From assembly GCF_001667585.1 (NCBI RefSeq), contig NZ_LZJZ01000013.1:17782-81781 (forward strand): a stretch of DNA of 64,000 nucleotides, read 5' to 3'. The notes under the pieces are model-generated. The model saw nothing but the letters and a program-made list of their open reading frames with translations, made no database searches and had not been told where the DNA came from. The DNA is from Mycobacterium sp. E2733. Its GTDB lineage: Bacteria; Actinomycetota; Actinomycetes; Mycobacteriales; Mycobacteriaceae. Positions 43,427 through 52,389 of this stretch are shown piece after piece (position 1 is the first letter of the stretch; every line of letters begins with the position of its first letter). The position numbers and the translations under genes were made by a program.

Positions 43427-43990
43427 TTAACTGGGCATCTCGAATCGGTCGATGATCCGGCTAACCAGCGCGACGGCCTCCGAATGGCCGGTCGTCGCGC
43501 CCAGTGCCTGCTCCAGGATCAGCATGCGACCGACCGCGGCGATGATGACCGCGATGCCGGCAGGCGGGAAATCACCTGTGTCCAAATCGTGTTCGCGCAC
43601 GATGGAATTGAGCGCAGTGATCTGCATGTCGCGCCACCGCTCGGACCAGGCCGCGATCTCCGCCCTGATCTCCTTGCGGTGGTTGGCCAGCCCCATGAAC
43701 TCCAGCAGCAGGCGGGTGTCCTTCGGCTCGACGAGCGTGTCCCAGAAGGCATGCAGCGGGCGGTCGGATGTCAACGCCCGCTGTTGACGCTCCAGGTAGG
43801 CGGCCGCGCCGCGCCGGAAGACGTTCAGGTAGAGCTCGTCCATGGTGGGGAAGTAATAGTGCACCAAGGCGGGTTTCACGCCGGCTTCGGCCGCCACCCG
43901 GCGCGACGTCGCCGCGGCGTAGCCCTCGTCGACCATGATCTGGATCGTCGCGTCGATCAGCATGTCGCGAGTGCTCGGATCCCTGGCCAT
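43427..43990 (-). CDS. TetR-family transcriptional regulator
   Basis: A 187-residue regulator. The helix-turn-helix is MLIDATIQIMVDEGYAAATS then RRVAAEAGVKPALVHYYFPT (residues about 10-50). ATG 43990 is preferred to the preceding TTG. An operator-like sequence lies 14-31 bases upstream (44004-44021) and its perfect version precedes the P450, so it probably represses both itself and the P450, and perhaps the divergent PPOX gene. The P450 stop lies 6 bases away, tail to tail. Confidence 0.9.
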   Translation of the reverse strand: MARDPSTRDMLIDATIQIMVDEGYAAATSRRVAAEAGVKPALVHYYFPTMDELYLNVFRRGAAAYLERQQRALTSDRPLHAFWDTLVEPKDTRLLLEFMGLANHRKEIRAEIAAWSERWRDMQITALNSIVREHDLDTGDFPPAGIAVIIAAVGRMLILEQALGATTGHSEAVALVSRIIDRFEMPS

Positions 43991-44003
43991 CAACGGACCC
44001 TAA

Positions 44004-44021
44004 TTTGGGCGATCGCTAAAT
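44004..44021. promoter_or_regulatory. Near-copy of the 42172 palindrome, TetR operator site 2
   Basis: TTTGGGCGATCGCTAAAT matches the perfect site at 42172-42189 in 15 of 18 bases and keeps the GGGCGATCGC core. It lies between the TetR start (43990) and the PPOX start (44123), placed to control both. Confidence 0.65.
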
Positions 44022-44122
44022 ATCAACACGGCCGCTGGGTCAGGCGCAGGCCAGCTCGATGATTAGGGAATCGGCGACCGGGGAATTGTCATCCGGACAG
44101 TTCAGAAAGTGAAGGAAAAACC

Positions 44123-44509
44123 GTGGCTCCAAGCTTCAAAGACGTCATTGCGTCCAAGTACCTGCTGCTGACCACATTCACCAAGGACGGCCGCCCGAAA
44201 CCGACGGCGATCTGGGGCGTGCCCGACGGCGACAAGCTCCTGGTCATCACCGACGACGGGTCGTGGAAGGTGAAGCGGATCAACAACACGCCGCGGGTGA
44301 CGATCGCGAGGAGCGGATCCCTGGGCAAGCCGAAGAGCGAGCCGGTCGAAGGGGTCGCGCGCGTGCTGCCGAAGTCGGAGACGCGGCGCGTGTACAACGC
44401 CGTGCTCAAGCGGTACTGGTATCACGCGTGGTGGTTCTATGCGCACTCGATCGTGCGCGGGGGGGTCGACAAGGTGCACGTGGGTTTGGAGATCAAACCG
44501 GCAGCGTAG
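44123..44509 (+). CDS. PPOX-class F420-dependent oxidoreductase
   Basis: A 128-residue split-barrel protein. YLLLTTFTKDGRPKPTAIWG, LVITDDGSWKVKRINNTPRVTIA and GVARVLPKSE are typical of mycobacterial pyridoxamine phosphate oxidase-like proteins that bind F420 (or flavin). GTG 44123 follows GAAGGAAA. It is divergent from the TetR gene and overlaps the convergent alcohol dehydrogenase by 17 bases. It could supply electrons in the same pathway as the P450. Confidence 0.88.
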   Translation: MAPSFKDVIASKYLLLTTFTKDGRPKPTAIWGVPDGDKLLVITDDGSWKVKRINNTPRVTIARSGSLGKPKSEPVEGVARVLPKSETRRVYNAVLKRYWYHAWWFYAHSIVRGGVDKVHVGLEIKPAA

Positions 44510-45656
44510 CGTCGCTCTTGGGGTCGATCAGGATCTTCGCGTGCGCCTCGGGGTCACCGAGTGCATCGAACGCGGCTTCGACGCCGGACAATCCGACGGT
44601 CCCCGTCATCAGCGGTGTCACGTCGACCTTGCCGTCCGCGAGCATGCGCAGGGTGTCGCGGAACTCGAGCGGCGTGTAGCCGAGCACGAACCGCAGGTCG
44701 ATTTCTTTGTTGATCGCCATGGCCGGTCGAATGTGATCGGCGCCCATGCAGACGCCGACGACGACGACGCGCGAGAACAGTGGCGCGCTGGCGATGATGC
44801 CGTCGATGATGCCCGGGACGCCGACGCATTCGAAGATGACGGGATGCTTGGGCTTTGCCGCGCCGGCGGCCTCGGCGGCGCGCCACACGTGCCACCACGG
44901 CAGCCGCAGCCGCTGCAGCTTCTCAATCGTCCCGACGGCGAGGTCGAACGCCTCGAGGATGCCTTGCAGATGCTTGTGTCCCGCCTCGGTCGCGTACGGG
45001 GAGTCCTGCGCTGGGTCGACGACGATATCGGCCCCGCACGCCGTCGCGAGCGCCCGGCGGCCCGCCGAGAAGTCGCTCGCGACGACGGTGCGCACCCCGT
45101 GCGACTTGAGCATGCAAATCACCGCGAGACCGATTGGCCCGCAGCCGATGACGATGGCGACGTCACCCTTGCCCACCTCGCCGCGCCGAACCGCGTGCCA
45201 CCCGACGGCCATCGGCTCGGTCAGCGCGGCGACGTCGGGGGCCAGCCCATTCGGAACGGCGAAGGTCAGCGACTGCTCGACCAGGAGCCGCTCGGCGTAG
45301 GCGCCCGGCGCCATGGTGGACAGCCCGATCCCGTGCACCTTCTTGCCCCGCCGCAGCAGCGGCAGGGCGACGACGCGCGTGCCGGACCGCGGGGCCTTGC
45401 GCGTGCCGGGACCGTAATCGACCACCTCGCCGCAGAATTCGTGCCCGAACACCACCTGCTGGTCCGATCGCATGAACGCGTCGTATCCCGACTCGGCCAT
45501 CACGCCGGCGAGTTCGTCGCAGTGCCGGCGCGCGTGCAGATCCGATCCGCAGATGCCACACCGGAGGACGTCGAGTAGCAACTGGCCTTTGGCCGGCGCC
45601 GGCGTGGGCAGGTCGACCACTTCGAGCTTCGCGTTGGTGCAAGTTACGCTCTTCAT
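44493..45656 (-). CDS. Zinc-dependent alcohol dehydrogenase family protein
   Basis: A 387-residue medium-chain dehydrogenase. CGICGSDLHARRH holds the catalytic-zinc Cys, VFGHEFCGEVVDYG the zinc His and Glu, and IVIGCGPIGLAVICMLKSHG the cofactor fold. The four-Cys structural zinc lobe is absent, replaced by RRGKKVHGIGLSTMAP. HVWRAAEAAGAAKPKH is an insertion. Substrate unknown. It is 12 bases downstream of the WS/DGAT gene on the same strand, so it is co-transcribed with it. Confidence 0.9.
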   Translation of the reverse strand: MKSVTCTNAKLEVVDLPTPAPAKGQLLLDVLRCGICGSDLHARRHCDELAGVMAESGYDAFMRSDQQVVFGHEFCGEVVDYGPGTRKAPRSGTRVVALPLLRRGKKVHGIGLSTMAPGAYAERLLVEQSLTFAVPNGLAPDVAALTEPMAVGWHAVRRGEVGKGDVAIVIGCGPIGLAVICMLKSHGVRTVVASDFSAGRRALATACGADIVVDPAQDSPYATEAGHKHLQGILEAFDLAVGTIEKLQRLRLPWWHVWRAAEAAGAAKPKHPVIFECVGVPGIIDGIIASAPLFSRVVVVGVCMGADHIRPAMAINKEIDLRFVLGYTPLEFRDTLRMLADGKVDVTPLMTGTVGLSGVEAAFDALGDPEAHAKILIDPKSDATLPV

Positions 45657-45668
45657 CCGTCGATCCTC

Positions 45669-47072
45669 CTACACGGTGGCCGACTCGGAACCCTCCGGTT
45701 GCAGTCCCGCCGCCTCTCTCAGCTCTGCGTAGGCGCGACGGGTGCACCGGGCCAGGCGCGTCAGGTCACCGAGCGCCGCGGCGTTGGCGATGAAGCCGAA
45801 GTCCATGCTGTCGTGGTAGGACGCGAAGGTGGCGTTCAGTCCGATCGAGGCAGCGAGGGCGGAAACCGGGTAGATGCCGAGGAGGCGGGCACCGTTGAGG
45901 TATTTGACCTCCGCCGCGCCCGCCACGTTCGAAATGACGAGGTTGCAAGCCGGGTGCGCGACGCGGTCCAGGTGCGTAGAAGAACCCAGGCCGGCGAGCG
46001 CCACGAGCCCGGCCGCATAGGTGAGTGCCGCCTCGCTGGACATGCGGCTGAGCTCCTTCTTGCAGGCGGCGACCGAGTCCACCACCTGGTGGATCCGTTC
46101 TGCCACGCTCGCTCCGGGCTCTCCGAGTCGCGGGAACACCGCCGACACCCGCGTGCCGATCGTCGTGTCCCCGCCGGCGCGCAGCGAGACCGGACACATC
46201 GCAATGAAAGGGTGCGCGAACGCCCGGCCCGTCTCGCGTAGGTAGGCGTGCAGCCCGGCGTCGACGACGGTGACGGCCACGTCGTTCAGGGTCGCCCCGA
46301 GGCGCCGCCCGACCTCATGCATCTCTTCGAGCGGCAAGGAAAGCGTTGCGAAGCTTCGCCCGATCTGCAGCGGAGCGTTGGTCGGGGCGTGTTGCGCCCC
46401 AAACGGCAGGCTGCCCTCCAGATGCGATCGGGCGATACTCGCGAGCATCTTGCGCAGCGTGCCGATCGAAATCTGGTTGAGCGCCTGGACCTGAGTGATG
46501 GTCCCGCGAATCGAGTCGGCGATCCGCGACGTTAGGGGCGTCGGCGGATGCGGCGTGGGTTCCGGCGCGCCCAGCGCGAAGGCGGGTGTCGGGATGGTGC
46601 GCTCCGCGGTCGTGCTCAACCCGGCGTAGAGAAGCTTGAGGCCGGATTCACCGTCGATGATCGAATGATGGGTCTTCGTGTAGATCGCGAACATACCGTC
46701 CGGCACCCCGTCGATCACCCAGCACCGAAAAAGCGGCCGATCGCGGTCGAGTTGTGGCTCGTGCAGATCCGCGACGAGCCGCAGCAGGTCCTCGTAGGAG
46801 GACCGAGCGGGGAGGGCCAGGTGCCCGACGTGGTAGTGGGGGTCCCACTGCGTCACCTCGCGGAAGTGGGGCGCTCCCCGGCCGAGCAGCTCCGGAACGT
46901 AGTTGAAGGGCGGCGCCGGCGCGCACGCCCGATACGCCTCCACGATCTCGCGCACGATGGGCGCGCGGCCGGCCGGCTTCTTGAACAACAGCATGGCGCC
47001 GACGTGCGTCGTGCCGGCCGGCGACTCGATCAGCAGCCATGAAAGGTCCAGGGGCGGAATCGGTTTGGTCAT
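45669..47072 (-). CDS. WS/DGAT-family acyltransferase (divergent)
   Basis: A 467-residue enzyme. The catalytic HHSIIDG is at residues 135-141, PLDLSWLLIESPAGTTHVG replaces the usual MxxxDAxF N-terminal motif, and CNLVISNVAGAAEVKYLNGA is the C-terminal block. The divergence suggests an acceptor other than diacylglycerol, for example a hydroxylated product of the nearby P450 and alcohol dehydrogenase. ATG 47072 has an AGGAGATCC site. It precedes the dehydrogenase gene by 12 bases. Confidence 0.88.
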   Translation of the reverse strand: MTKPIPPLDLSWLLIESPAGTTHVGAMLLFKKPAGRAPIVREIVEAYRACAPAPPFNYVPELLGRGAPHFREVTQWDPHYHVGHLALPARSSYEDLLRLVADLHEPQLDRDRPLFRCWVIDGVPDGMFAIYTKTHHSIIDGESGLKLLYAGLSTTAERTIPTPAFALGAPEPTPHPPTPLTSRIADSIRGTITQVQALNQISIGTLRKMLASIARSHLEGSLPFGAQHAPTNAPLQIGRSFATLSLPLEEMHEVGRRLGATLNDVAVTVVDAGLHAYLRETGRAFAHPFIAMCPVSLRAGGDTTIGTRVSAVFPRLGEPGASVAERIHQVVDSVAACKKELSRMSSEAALTYAAGLVALAGLGSSTHLDRVAHPACNLVISNVAGAAEVKYLNGARLLGIYPVSALAASIGLNATFASYHDSMDFGFIANAAALGDLTRLARCTRRAYAELREAAGLQPEGSESATV

Positions 47073-47213
47073 GGCGGATCTCCTAGGCGAACTCCTGCCA
47101 CCCGAGCCGGGTGCACAGGAGCCGAACGTTACGGCGATGTTCTCTCCGCCGACCACGGCCAACGAGGGCATTAGGGCCCCGTTACGGCAGTCGTTGGTCC
47201 CTCGGTGCAGGGT

Positions 47214-48200
47214 TCAGCTGCCGGCGCTGCGGTACGCCGCCAGTGTGTCGGCCACCGTTTCCTGCGGATCCCGGTACTTGATGCCGAGCTCGCGTTCGCT
47301 GGGCGAATCGTCGGATGCCGGCATCTGCGTGTAGTACTGCATTCCGGCCCACGTGAACGGTGTTTCGAAAGGCAGGAAGCGACCGGCCCGATCCAGCACC
47401 GCCCCCGCCACGCGCAACGCGGTGTCGGGGATCGGGACGGAGACCATGGGCGTCCCGGCGACCTCGCCGAGCATGGCCGCGAGCTCGGCCGCCGGCACCC
47501 GGTGGCCGCCCGCGGTGTAGCGCCGCGGCCCGCGTCCGGGCTCCAGCAGCGTCGCATGCAAGGTCGCCAGATCGCGGACGTCGACGATCAACCACGCCGC
47601 GCTCCGCCCCGGAATCGCGTGCATCTGCACCGCCGCCCTGACGCCCTCGCCGGCCTCGCCGAACTGGTCGCCGACCGGCGGCCCGAGCACCATGCCGGGG
47701 TAGGTGATGTTCACCGGCGCGCCGGCATCCTGCAGACCGCGGGCATAGATCTCGACCTGCGCCTTGGACGTGCCGTATCCGTCGGCGCCGCCGACGACCG
47801 GCAGGTCCGCGGACAACGTCTCCAGGCTCGGATGGAAGAGCGCGGTGAAGCTGGATACGTGAATGATCGGGTCCAAGCCCAGCTCGACCGACTGGCCGAG
47901 GACGTTCTGCGCGCCCTGCATGTTGGTCATGAGCATTTCCGTCGTCTGGCGCGGATCGGTGGCGACCAGGGCGGCGCTGTGCACCACGGCTTCGCATCCG
48001 TCCAGCGCCCGGCGCACCGCCATGCGATCGGTGATGTCGGCGACGGCGAAGTCGGAGACATCGACGCCCAGCTTGGCCACCGAAGTCTCCAGCTTGCCGG
48101 GATTGCGCACCAGAAATCGGATGGAGTGCCCCGCGTCGGCGATGGCCTTGGCCGTCCAGCCGCCGACGAATCCCGTACCGCCTGTGATCAGAACGCGCAT
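47214..48200 (-). CDS. NAD-dependent epimerase/dehydratase family protein
   Basis: A 328-residue extended SDR. LITGGTGFVGGWTAKAIADAG is the cofactor motif, VVHSAALVATDP follows, and YGTSKAQVEIY carries Tyr and Lys. VNITYPGMVLGPPVGDQ is typical of dihydroflavonol-reductase-like members. The substrate is unknown. It is leftward, separated from the WS/DGAT gene by 141 bases and from the cutinase gene by 27. Confidence 0.88.
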   Translation of the reverse strand: MRVLITGGTGFVGGWTAKAIADAGHSIRFLVRNPGKLETSVAKLGVDVSDFAVADITDRMAVRRALDGCEAVVHSAALVATDPRQTTEMLMTNMQGAQNVLGQSVELGLDPIIHVSSFTALFHPSLETLSADLPVVGGADGYGTSKAQVEIYARGLQDAGAPVNITYPGMVLGPPVGDQFGEAGEGVRAAVQMHAIPGRSAAWLIVDVRDLATLHATLLEPGRGPRRYTAGGHRVPAAELAAMLGEVAGTPMVSVPIPDTALRVAGAVLDRAGRFLPFETPFTWAGMQYYTQMPASDDSPSERELGIKYRDPQETVADTLAAYRSAGS

Positions 48201-48227
48201 GCTGCGATCCTTGCAGGGCCGTCCGAC

Positions 48228-48935
48228 CTACAGGTGACTGGAGGCGAAGTTGGCGGCCTGGTTCGTCATGCCGTTCGCCCCGTAGGAGACGTGCGCGGCG
48301 AAATCGTTACCGTTGCCGGTGCCGCACACCGGATCGCCCTGGGCGCACAACTCGATGGTCTTAGGCTGATACAGCGGACCGATGGTGAGCGGCGGTGCGT
48401 GGTACTTCTGCAGGAAGTCGCCCGACGGCGTCCCGAACAAGGTGACCGCGGCGACGTGGTTCGCTATTTCCGGTGGCATGGGCGGTGGCACCGCGGACGC
48501 GGGCACGCCCGGGGGAACGGCCGCCGAGGTGACGTACCCTGCGAGCGCCGCGCCCTGCGAGTACCCGCCGAGCACCTCGCGGGTGTTGGGGCAGTTCTTG
48601 GCCGTGGCTTCGACGTGCGCGCTGGCGTCACGAATGCCGTCGACAACGGTCTGTGGGAAGTCGGGGCTCGAAAAGTCCGTGCTGGCTGGGTAATTGACGG
48701 CATACACCCCGAGGGACCTGGAGCCGATCTGCGAGCGCAGCGCGTCGACGAACGACCCGCCGATGCCGCCGACGCCGGGCGGCTCGCCCGACCCGCGGGC
48801 GAACACCACCTCGACATCGGGACATGGCTCCGCCGACGCCGACGGGCTCGGCGCACTGGATACCAGCACACCGGCGATCAGCGCCGCCAGTCCGACGAAC
48901 CCCGGAAGCCGGCGAAGCGCCGCGAGCCCGCTCAC
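48228..48935 (-). CDS. Cutinase-family secreted esterase
   Basis: A 235-residue alpha/beta hydrolase of the mycobacterial cutinase-like family (Cut5/Rv3724-like by position). The signal peptide is residues 1-36 (ending SASA|EPCP). Nucleophile Ser126 is in GGYSQGAA, Asp in CAQGDPVC and His in AAHVSY; Cys pairs match the family. It probably cleaves lipid esters outside the cell. The GTG start overlaps the CsbD gene stop by 4 bases, so they share a transcript. Confidence 0.92.
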   Translation of the reverse strand: MSGLAALRRLPGFVGLAALIAGVLVSSAPSPSASAEPCPDVEVVFARGSGEPPGVGGIGGSFVDALRSQIGSRSLGVYAVNYPASTDFSSPDFPQTVVDGIRDASAHVEATAKNCPNTREVLGGYSQGAALAGYVTSAAVPPGVPASAVPPPMPPEIANHVAAVTLFGTPSGDFLQKYHAPPLTIGPLYQPKTIELCAQGDPVCGTGNGNDFAAHVSYGANGMTNQAANFASSHL

Positions 48936-49105
48936 TTCTTGAACGCGTCTTTCACCTTTTCGCCCGCATCCTTGAGGCTGGACTTCGCCTGATCCGCCCG
49001 GCCCTCGTCCCTGGTGTCGTGGTCCCCGGTCGCCTTGCCGACGGCCTCCTTGGCACGGCCGCCCAGGTCCTCGATCTTGTTCTTCAGCTTGTCCTCGTTA
49101 CTCAT
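48932..49105 (-). CDS. CsbD-like stress protein
   Basis: A 57-residue highly charged protein: MSNEDKLKNKIEDLGGRAKE, AVGKATGD and KDAGEKVKDAF are CsbD family features. CsbD proteins are small, hydrophilic and often under general stress sigma factors; their function is unknown. It is translationally coupled to the cutinase (GTGA overlap). Too short for many gene finders. Confidence 0.87.
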   Translation of the reverse strand: MSNEDKLKNKIEDLGGRAKEAVGKATGDHDTRDEGRADQAKSSLKDAGEKVKDAFKK

Positions 49106-49157
49106 GCCGGTGTGGCTACCCCGCAATGGGAGATGTTGAAACCCCCGCCCTGCCATC

Positions 49158-49319
49158 ATGGAGGTCGTGAGCGCCGCAATCGTGGTCGCAATAGTGGTGG
49201 GGTTGATGCTGCTCGGCATCGGCATGGTGGTCAACCAGCTGCTTCGGCTGCGCAGGTATTTGAGGGACTCGCCGGCCGGGCCACCCCCCACGCCGGAGCC
49301 CCCGGAGCCGCCCACCTAG
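49158..49319 (+). CDS. Small single-pass membrane protein
   Basis: A 53-residue protein: AAIVVAIVVGLMLLGIGMVV is one transmembrane helix, then a basic stretch LLRLRRYLRD and a proline-rich tail PPPTPEPPEPPT. ATG 49158 is chosen; GTG 49167 is also possible. It is divergent from the CsbD gene. The function is unknown; the topology resembles small membrane proteins that regulate partners. Confidence 0.6.
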   Translation: MEVVSAAIVVAIVVGLMLLGIGMVVNQLLRLRRYLRDSPAGPPPTPEPPEPPT

Positions 49320-49364
49320 CCGAATCGAGCGAATTCGGCCGGGCCGACTGATAGCTTCTTCCTC

Positions 49365-50663
49365 GTGGTAGCGGGGCATCGGGGCACCGTGAAACCGTCG
49401 GCTCTTCTGGTCGCCGACGATGGTCTGCCACGTGGAGTCTCCGGTGCGGCCGACCCCCATTTCGGCAATGTCGTCAAGCTGTTCGCGCAGCTGTTTCCCG
49501 GGCGCCGGTTCGGCGGCGGAGCGTTGGCCGTCTACATCGACGGCGTGCCCGTGGTCGACGTGTGGACGGGGTGGTCGGACCGGGCCGGCACCCAGCTCTG
49601 GACCGCCGACACCGGCGCGATGGTCTTCTCCGCGACGAAGGGTGTCGCATCGACGGTGATCCATCGGCTGGCCGACCGCGGCCTGCTGTCCTACGACGAG
49701 CCCGTCGCCGAATACTGGCCGGAGTTCGCGGCCAACGGCAAGGCCGAAATCACGGTCCGTGACGTCTTGCGGCACCGCTCCGGGTTGTCGCACCTGCGCG
49801 GAGTGACCAAGGCGCAGCTGATGGACCACGTCCTGATGGAGGAGCGCCTCGCCGCCGCGCCGGTCGACCACTTGCGTGGCGTGCAGGCCTATCACGCGCT
49901 GACCTACGGATGGCTGCTGTCCGGTCTGGCCAGGGCGGTGACGGGCAAGGGCATGCGGGAACTGATTCGCCAGGAGGTCGCGCGTCCCCTCAACACCGAC
50001 GGCCTGCACCTCGGCCGCCCTCCGGCAGGCTCGCCAACCAAGCCGGCGGAGATCCTGATACCGCAGGGCAGGTTGCGCGCCCCGGTGTTCAACTTCCTCG
50101 CACCCAAGATGGCCGGCCTGCCGTTCTCCGGCGCGCTGGGCGCGATGTACTTCCCCGGCGTCGTCTCCCTGATCAAGGGGGACACCCCCTTCCTCGACGG
50201 GGAGGTCCCCGCCGCCAACGGGGTGGTGACCGGCCGCGGGCTGGCGAAGATGTATGCCGTGCTGGCCAACGACGGCCGCATCGACGGCAAGAAGTACCTC
50301 TCCGAGGAGCTGGCGCGCGGCCTGGCGGGCCAGGCGCGCCGGAAGTGGCCGGACGCGAACATGGTGGTGCCCATGCCATTTCACCTCGGTTACCACGAAT
50401 CACCGGTGCCCGGATTGCTCCGCGGTTTCGGCCACGTCGGTCTCGGCGGAACGCTCGGTTGGGCCGACCCGGAGGCCGGCAGTTCGTTCGGTTTCGTCCA
50501 CAACCGGTTGCTGACGCCGTTGCTGTTCGACATGGGATCCTTTGCGGGCCTGGCCCGCCCGCTACGCAACGCCGTCCTGGCGGCCCGCGATCAGGGCCCG
50601 CTGCGGGTGCCGCAGCTCGGCGCCACCTACGCCAAGTCCGGGCGGCGCAAGGCGACCCTATAA
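49365..50663 (+). CDS. Beta-lactamase/EstB-family serine hydrolase
   Basis: A 432-residue esterase of the class C beta-lactamase clan. Ser89 and Lys92 form SxxK in VFSATKGVAS, and Tyr in YHALTYGWL gives the YxN-like motif. Mycobacterial relatives are lipases or esterases rather than beta-lactamases. No signal peptide is evident, so it is probably cytosolic. GTG 49365 is the likely start. It converges on the second cutinase gene. Confidence 0.88.
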   Translation: MVAGHRGTVKPSALLVADDGLPRGVSGAADPHFGNVVKLFAQLFPGRRFGGGALAVYIDGVPVVDVWTGWSDRAGTQLWTADTGAMVFSATKGVASTVIHRLADRGLLSYDEPVAEYWPEFAANGKAEITVRDVLRHRSGLSHLRGVTKAQLMDHVLMEERLAAAPVDHLRGVQAYHALTYGWLLSGLARAVTGKGMRELIRQEVARPLNTDGLHLGRPPAGSPTKPAEILIPQGRLRAPVFNFLAPKMAGLPFSGALGAMYFPGVVSLIKGDTPFLDGEVPAANGVVTGRGLAKMYAVLANDGRIDGKKYLSEELARGLAGQARRKWPDANMVVPMPFHLGYHESPVPGLLRGFGHVGLGGTLGWADPEAGSSFGFVHNRLLTPLLFDMGSFAGLARPLRNAVLAARDQGPLRVPQLGATYAKSGRRKATL

Positions 50664-51296
50664 CCGGGCGGCGACCAAGCTGGCGGCCTGCGCCGTCATC
50701 CCGGACCGCACATACGAGGCGTGCGCATAGACGTTGATGGTGGAGTCGTCGGAGCACGCCGGGTCGCCGGCGGCGCACATGTCGATGGTCTTTGCGGCGT
50801 ACGGCGGGCCGATCGGGGGAAACACGGTGCCCGACACCCGATTCGCGAGTGCGCTCGTCGGATTGCCGAAGACGGCGATCGCCGCGACGTGCTCGGGCGC
50901 CTGGGGCGGCATGGCCGGCGTGGCCAAGTCGATCACCCCCGCGCCCTGCGAGAATCCGCCGAGCACCAACCGGGTGATGGGGCAGCGACCCATCATGTCC
51001 TGCACGTGGGCGACCAAGTCGTCGGCACCGCTCTGCGCGCTCGCCGCGAAGGCCTCGGTCGCGGGGTAGTTGACCGGGTAGACGCCCATTGACCGCCCGG
51101 AAATTTGGGCGCCGAGCGAGTCGATGAACGCCTGGCCCACGCTGCCGACACCCGCGGGCTGGCCGGTTCCGCGGGCGAACGCCACCTCGACGGCCGGGCA
51201 CGGGTCGGCATGAGCGGCGGGGGAGTCGAGCGGCCCGCTCAGCATCGCCCAACTCGCCACGGCCGCAACGGCAACGACGATGCGCTTCGCGGTCAC
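50658..51296 (-). CDS. Cutinase-family secreted esterase (second copy)
   Basis: A 212-residue cutinase. Signal peptide to residue 30 (SPAAHA|DPCP), nucleophile Ser117 in GGFSQGAG, Asp in CAAGDPAC and His in VYAHASY. It is a paralogue of 48228-48935 and lacks the longer insertion PPGVPASAVPPPMPPEI. The GTG start overlaps the reductase stop (GTGA), so both lie on one leftward transcript. Confidence 0.92.
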   Translation of the reverse strand: MTAKRIVVAVAAVASWAMLSGPLDSPAAHADPCPAVEVAFARGTGQPAGVGSVGQAFIDSLGAQISGRSMGVYPVNYPATEAFAASAQSGADDLVAHVQDMMGRCPITRLVLGGFSQGAGVIDLATPAMPPQAPEHVAAIAVFGNPTSALANRVSGTVFPPIGPPYAAKTIDMCAAGDPACSDDSTINVYAHASYVRSGMTAQAASLVAARL

Positions 51297-52360
51297 CGCT
51301 TCATGCTGACATGGGCGTTCCCACGCGGCAGTGTCAGCGGAAGATCGGTGTAGCTGACGATGCCCGGCGCCGCCGCGACGACGGCGGGGATCGCGTTGAT
51401 CGCCGGCATCGCGGTCATGATGTGCCCGAGGTCCATGAACTCCTCGATGGTGGTGGCCTCGAAGTACGGCGGCGGCAGGAAGCCGACCTTGGTGGTCACG
51501 GTTGGTTGCCCGTCGATCTGGATGACCCAGCCGTCCTGTTCGATTTTCCAGTCGGGTTCGAGCGTCTGCCCCTTGCGCCACCGCACATTCAGGTCGATCA
51601 GGGTGGCGCCGCCGACGATGCCCTGCCAGCTGATGTACACGCCCGCCACGCACCCGGCGGGGATGGTCCAGGACGCCATTTCGAGATCCGCCGTGGTCTG
51701 GGCGAACTCGGCCACGCACTTCACCTCGTCGAGCTCGACGCCGAGCGCGTCGCCCACAAGCCGGACGGCCTCGCCGAAGATGGCCGTCCCCTTCGCCGCC
51801 ATCGCCGGCAGCTCCGGGTGGTCGATCGGCTGGCCGAAGCCTACCGGCTTCTCGGTCTCCGGTGAGTCGTAGAACGTGGTGTCGGCGGCCTCGTTCACCG
51901 TGACCTTGTCGATCCGGTTGCACACCATCGCCGACACGATGGCCAGCAGCTCGGCGAAACCGGGGCTCACCCCCGACCCGAAGATCGTGGCACCGCCCTT
52001 CTCGCAGGCCTCCGCCAACTTCTCGCGGCCGTTCCCTAGGTTCCCCCCGGTGATGAACGACGCCGTGGTCACCACGTTGACGCCCGCGGACAAAATGCGG
52101 ACCAGCTCGTCGACGTCGATCCACATCGGGTTGTAGACCACACAGTCCGGCTTCAGCGCGAGCAGCGCGTCGACGTCGTTGGTGGCCGCCACGCCCAGCG
52201 GCGGGATGCCGACGAGTTCCCCGGCGTCGCGGCCGACCTTTTCCGCCGACCAGGCGTAGCAGCCCACCAGTTCATAGGTGGGGTTGGCCACGATCGACTT
52301 CAGCGAGCTCTTGCCGACATTGCCGGTGTTCCACTGAACCACTCGATAGTTGTTTGGCAC
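51293..52360 (-). CDS. Dihydrodipicolinate reductase-like NAD(P)-binding protein (paralogue)
   Basis: A 355-residue paralogue of 17708-18787: YRVVQWNTGNVGKSSLKSIV, then PDCVVYNPM, GVNVVTTASFITGG and IFGSGVSPGFAELLAI. GTG 52360 is the likely start because the conserved Rossmann sequence begins at VPNNYRVVQW. Probably an NAD(P)-dependent dehydrogenase with unknown substrate. It is coupled to the cutinase. Confidence 0.87.
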   Translation of the reverse strand: MPNNYRVVQWNTGNVGKSSLKSIVANPTYELVGCYAWSAEKVGRDAGELVGIPPLGVAATNDVDALLALKPDCVVYNPMWIDVDELVRILSAGVNVVTTASFITGGNLGNGREKLAEACEKGGATIFGSGVSPGFAELLAIVSAMVCNRIDKVTVNEAADTTFYDSPETEKPVGFGQPIDHPELPAMAAKGTAIFGEAVRLVGDALGVELDEVKCVAEFAQTTADLEMASWTIPAGCVAGVYISWQGIVGGATLIDLNVRWRKGQTLEPDWKIEQDGWVIQIDGQPTVTTKVGFLPPPYFEATTIEEFMDLGHIMTAMPAINAIPAVVAAAPGIVSYTDLPLTLPRGNAHVSMKR

Positions 52361-52389
52361 TCGCTCAGCATAGGGAATGGGCGCCGGTG

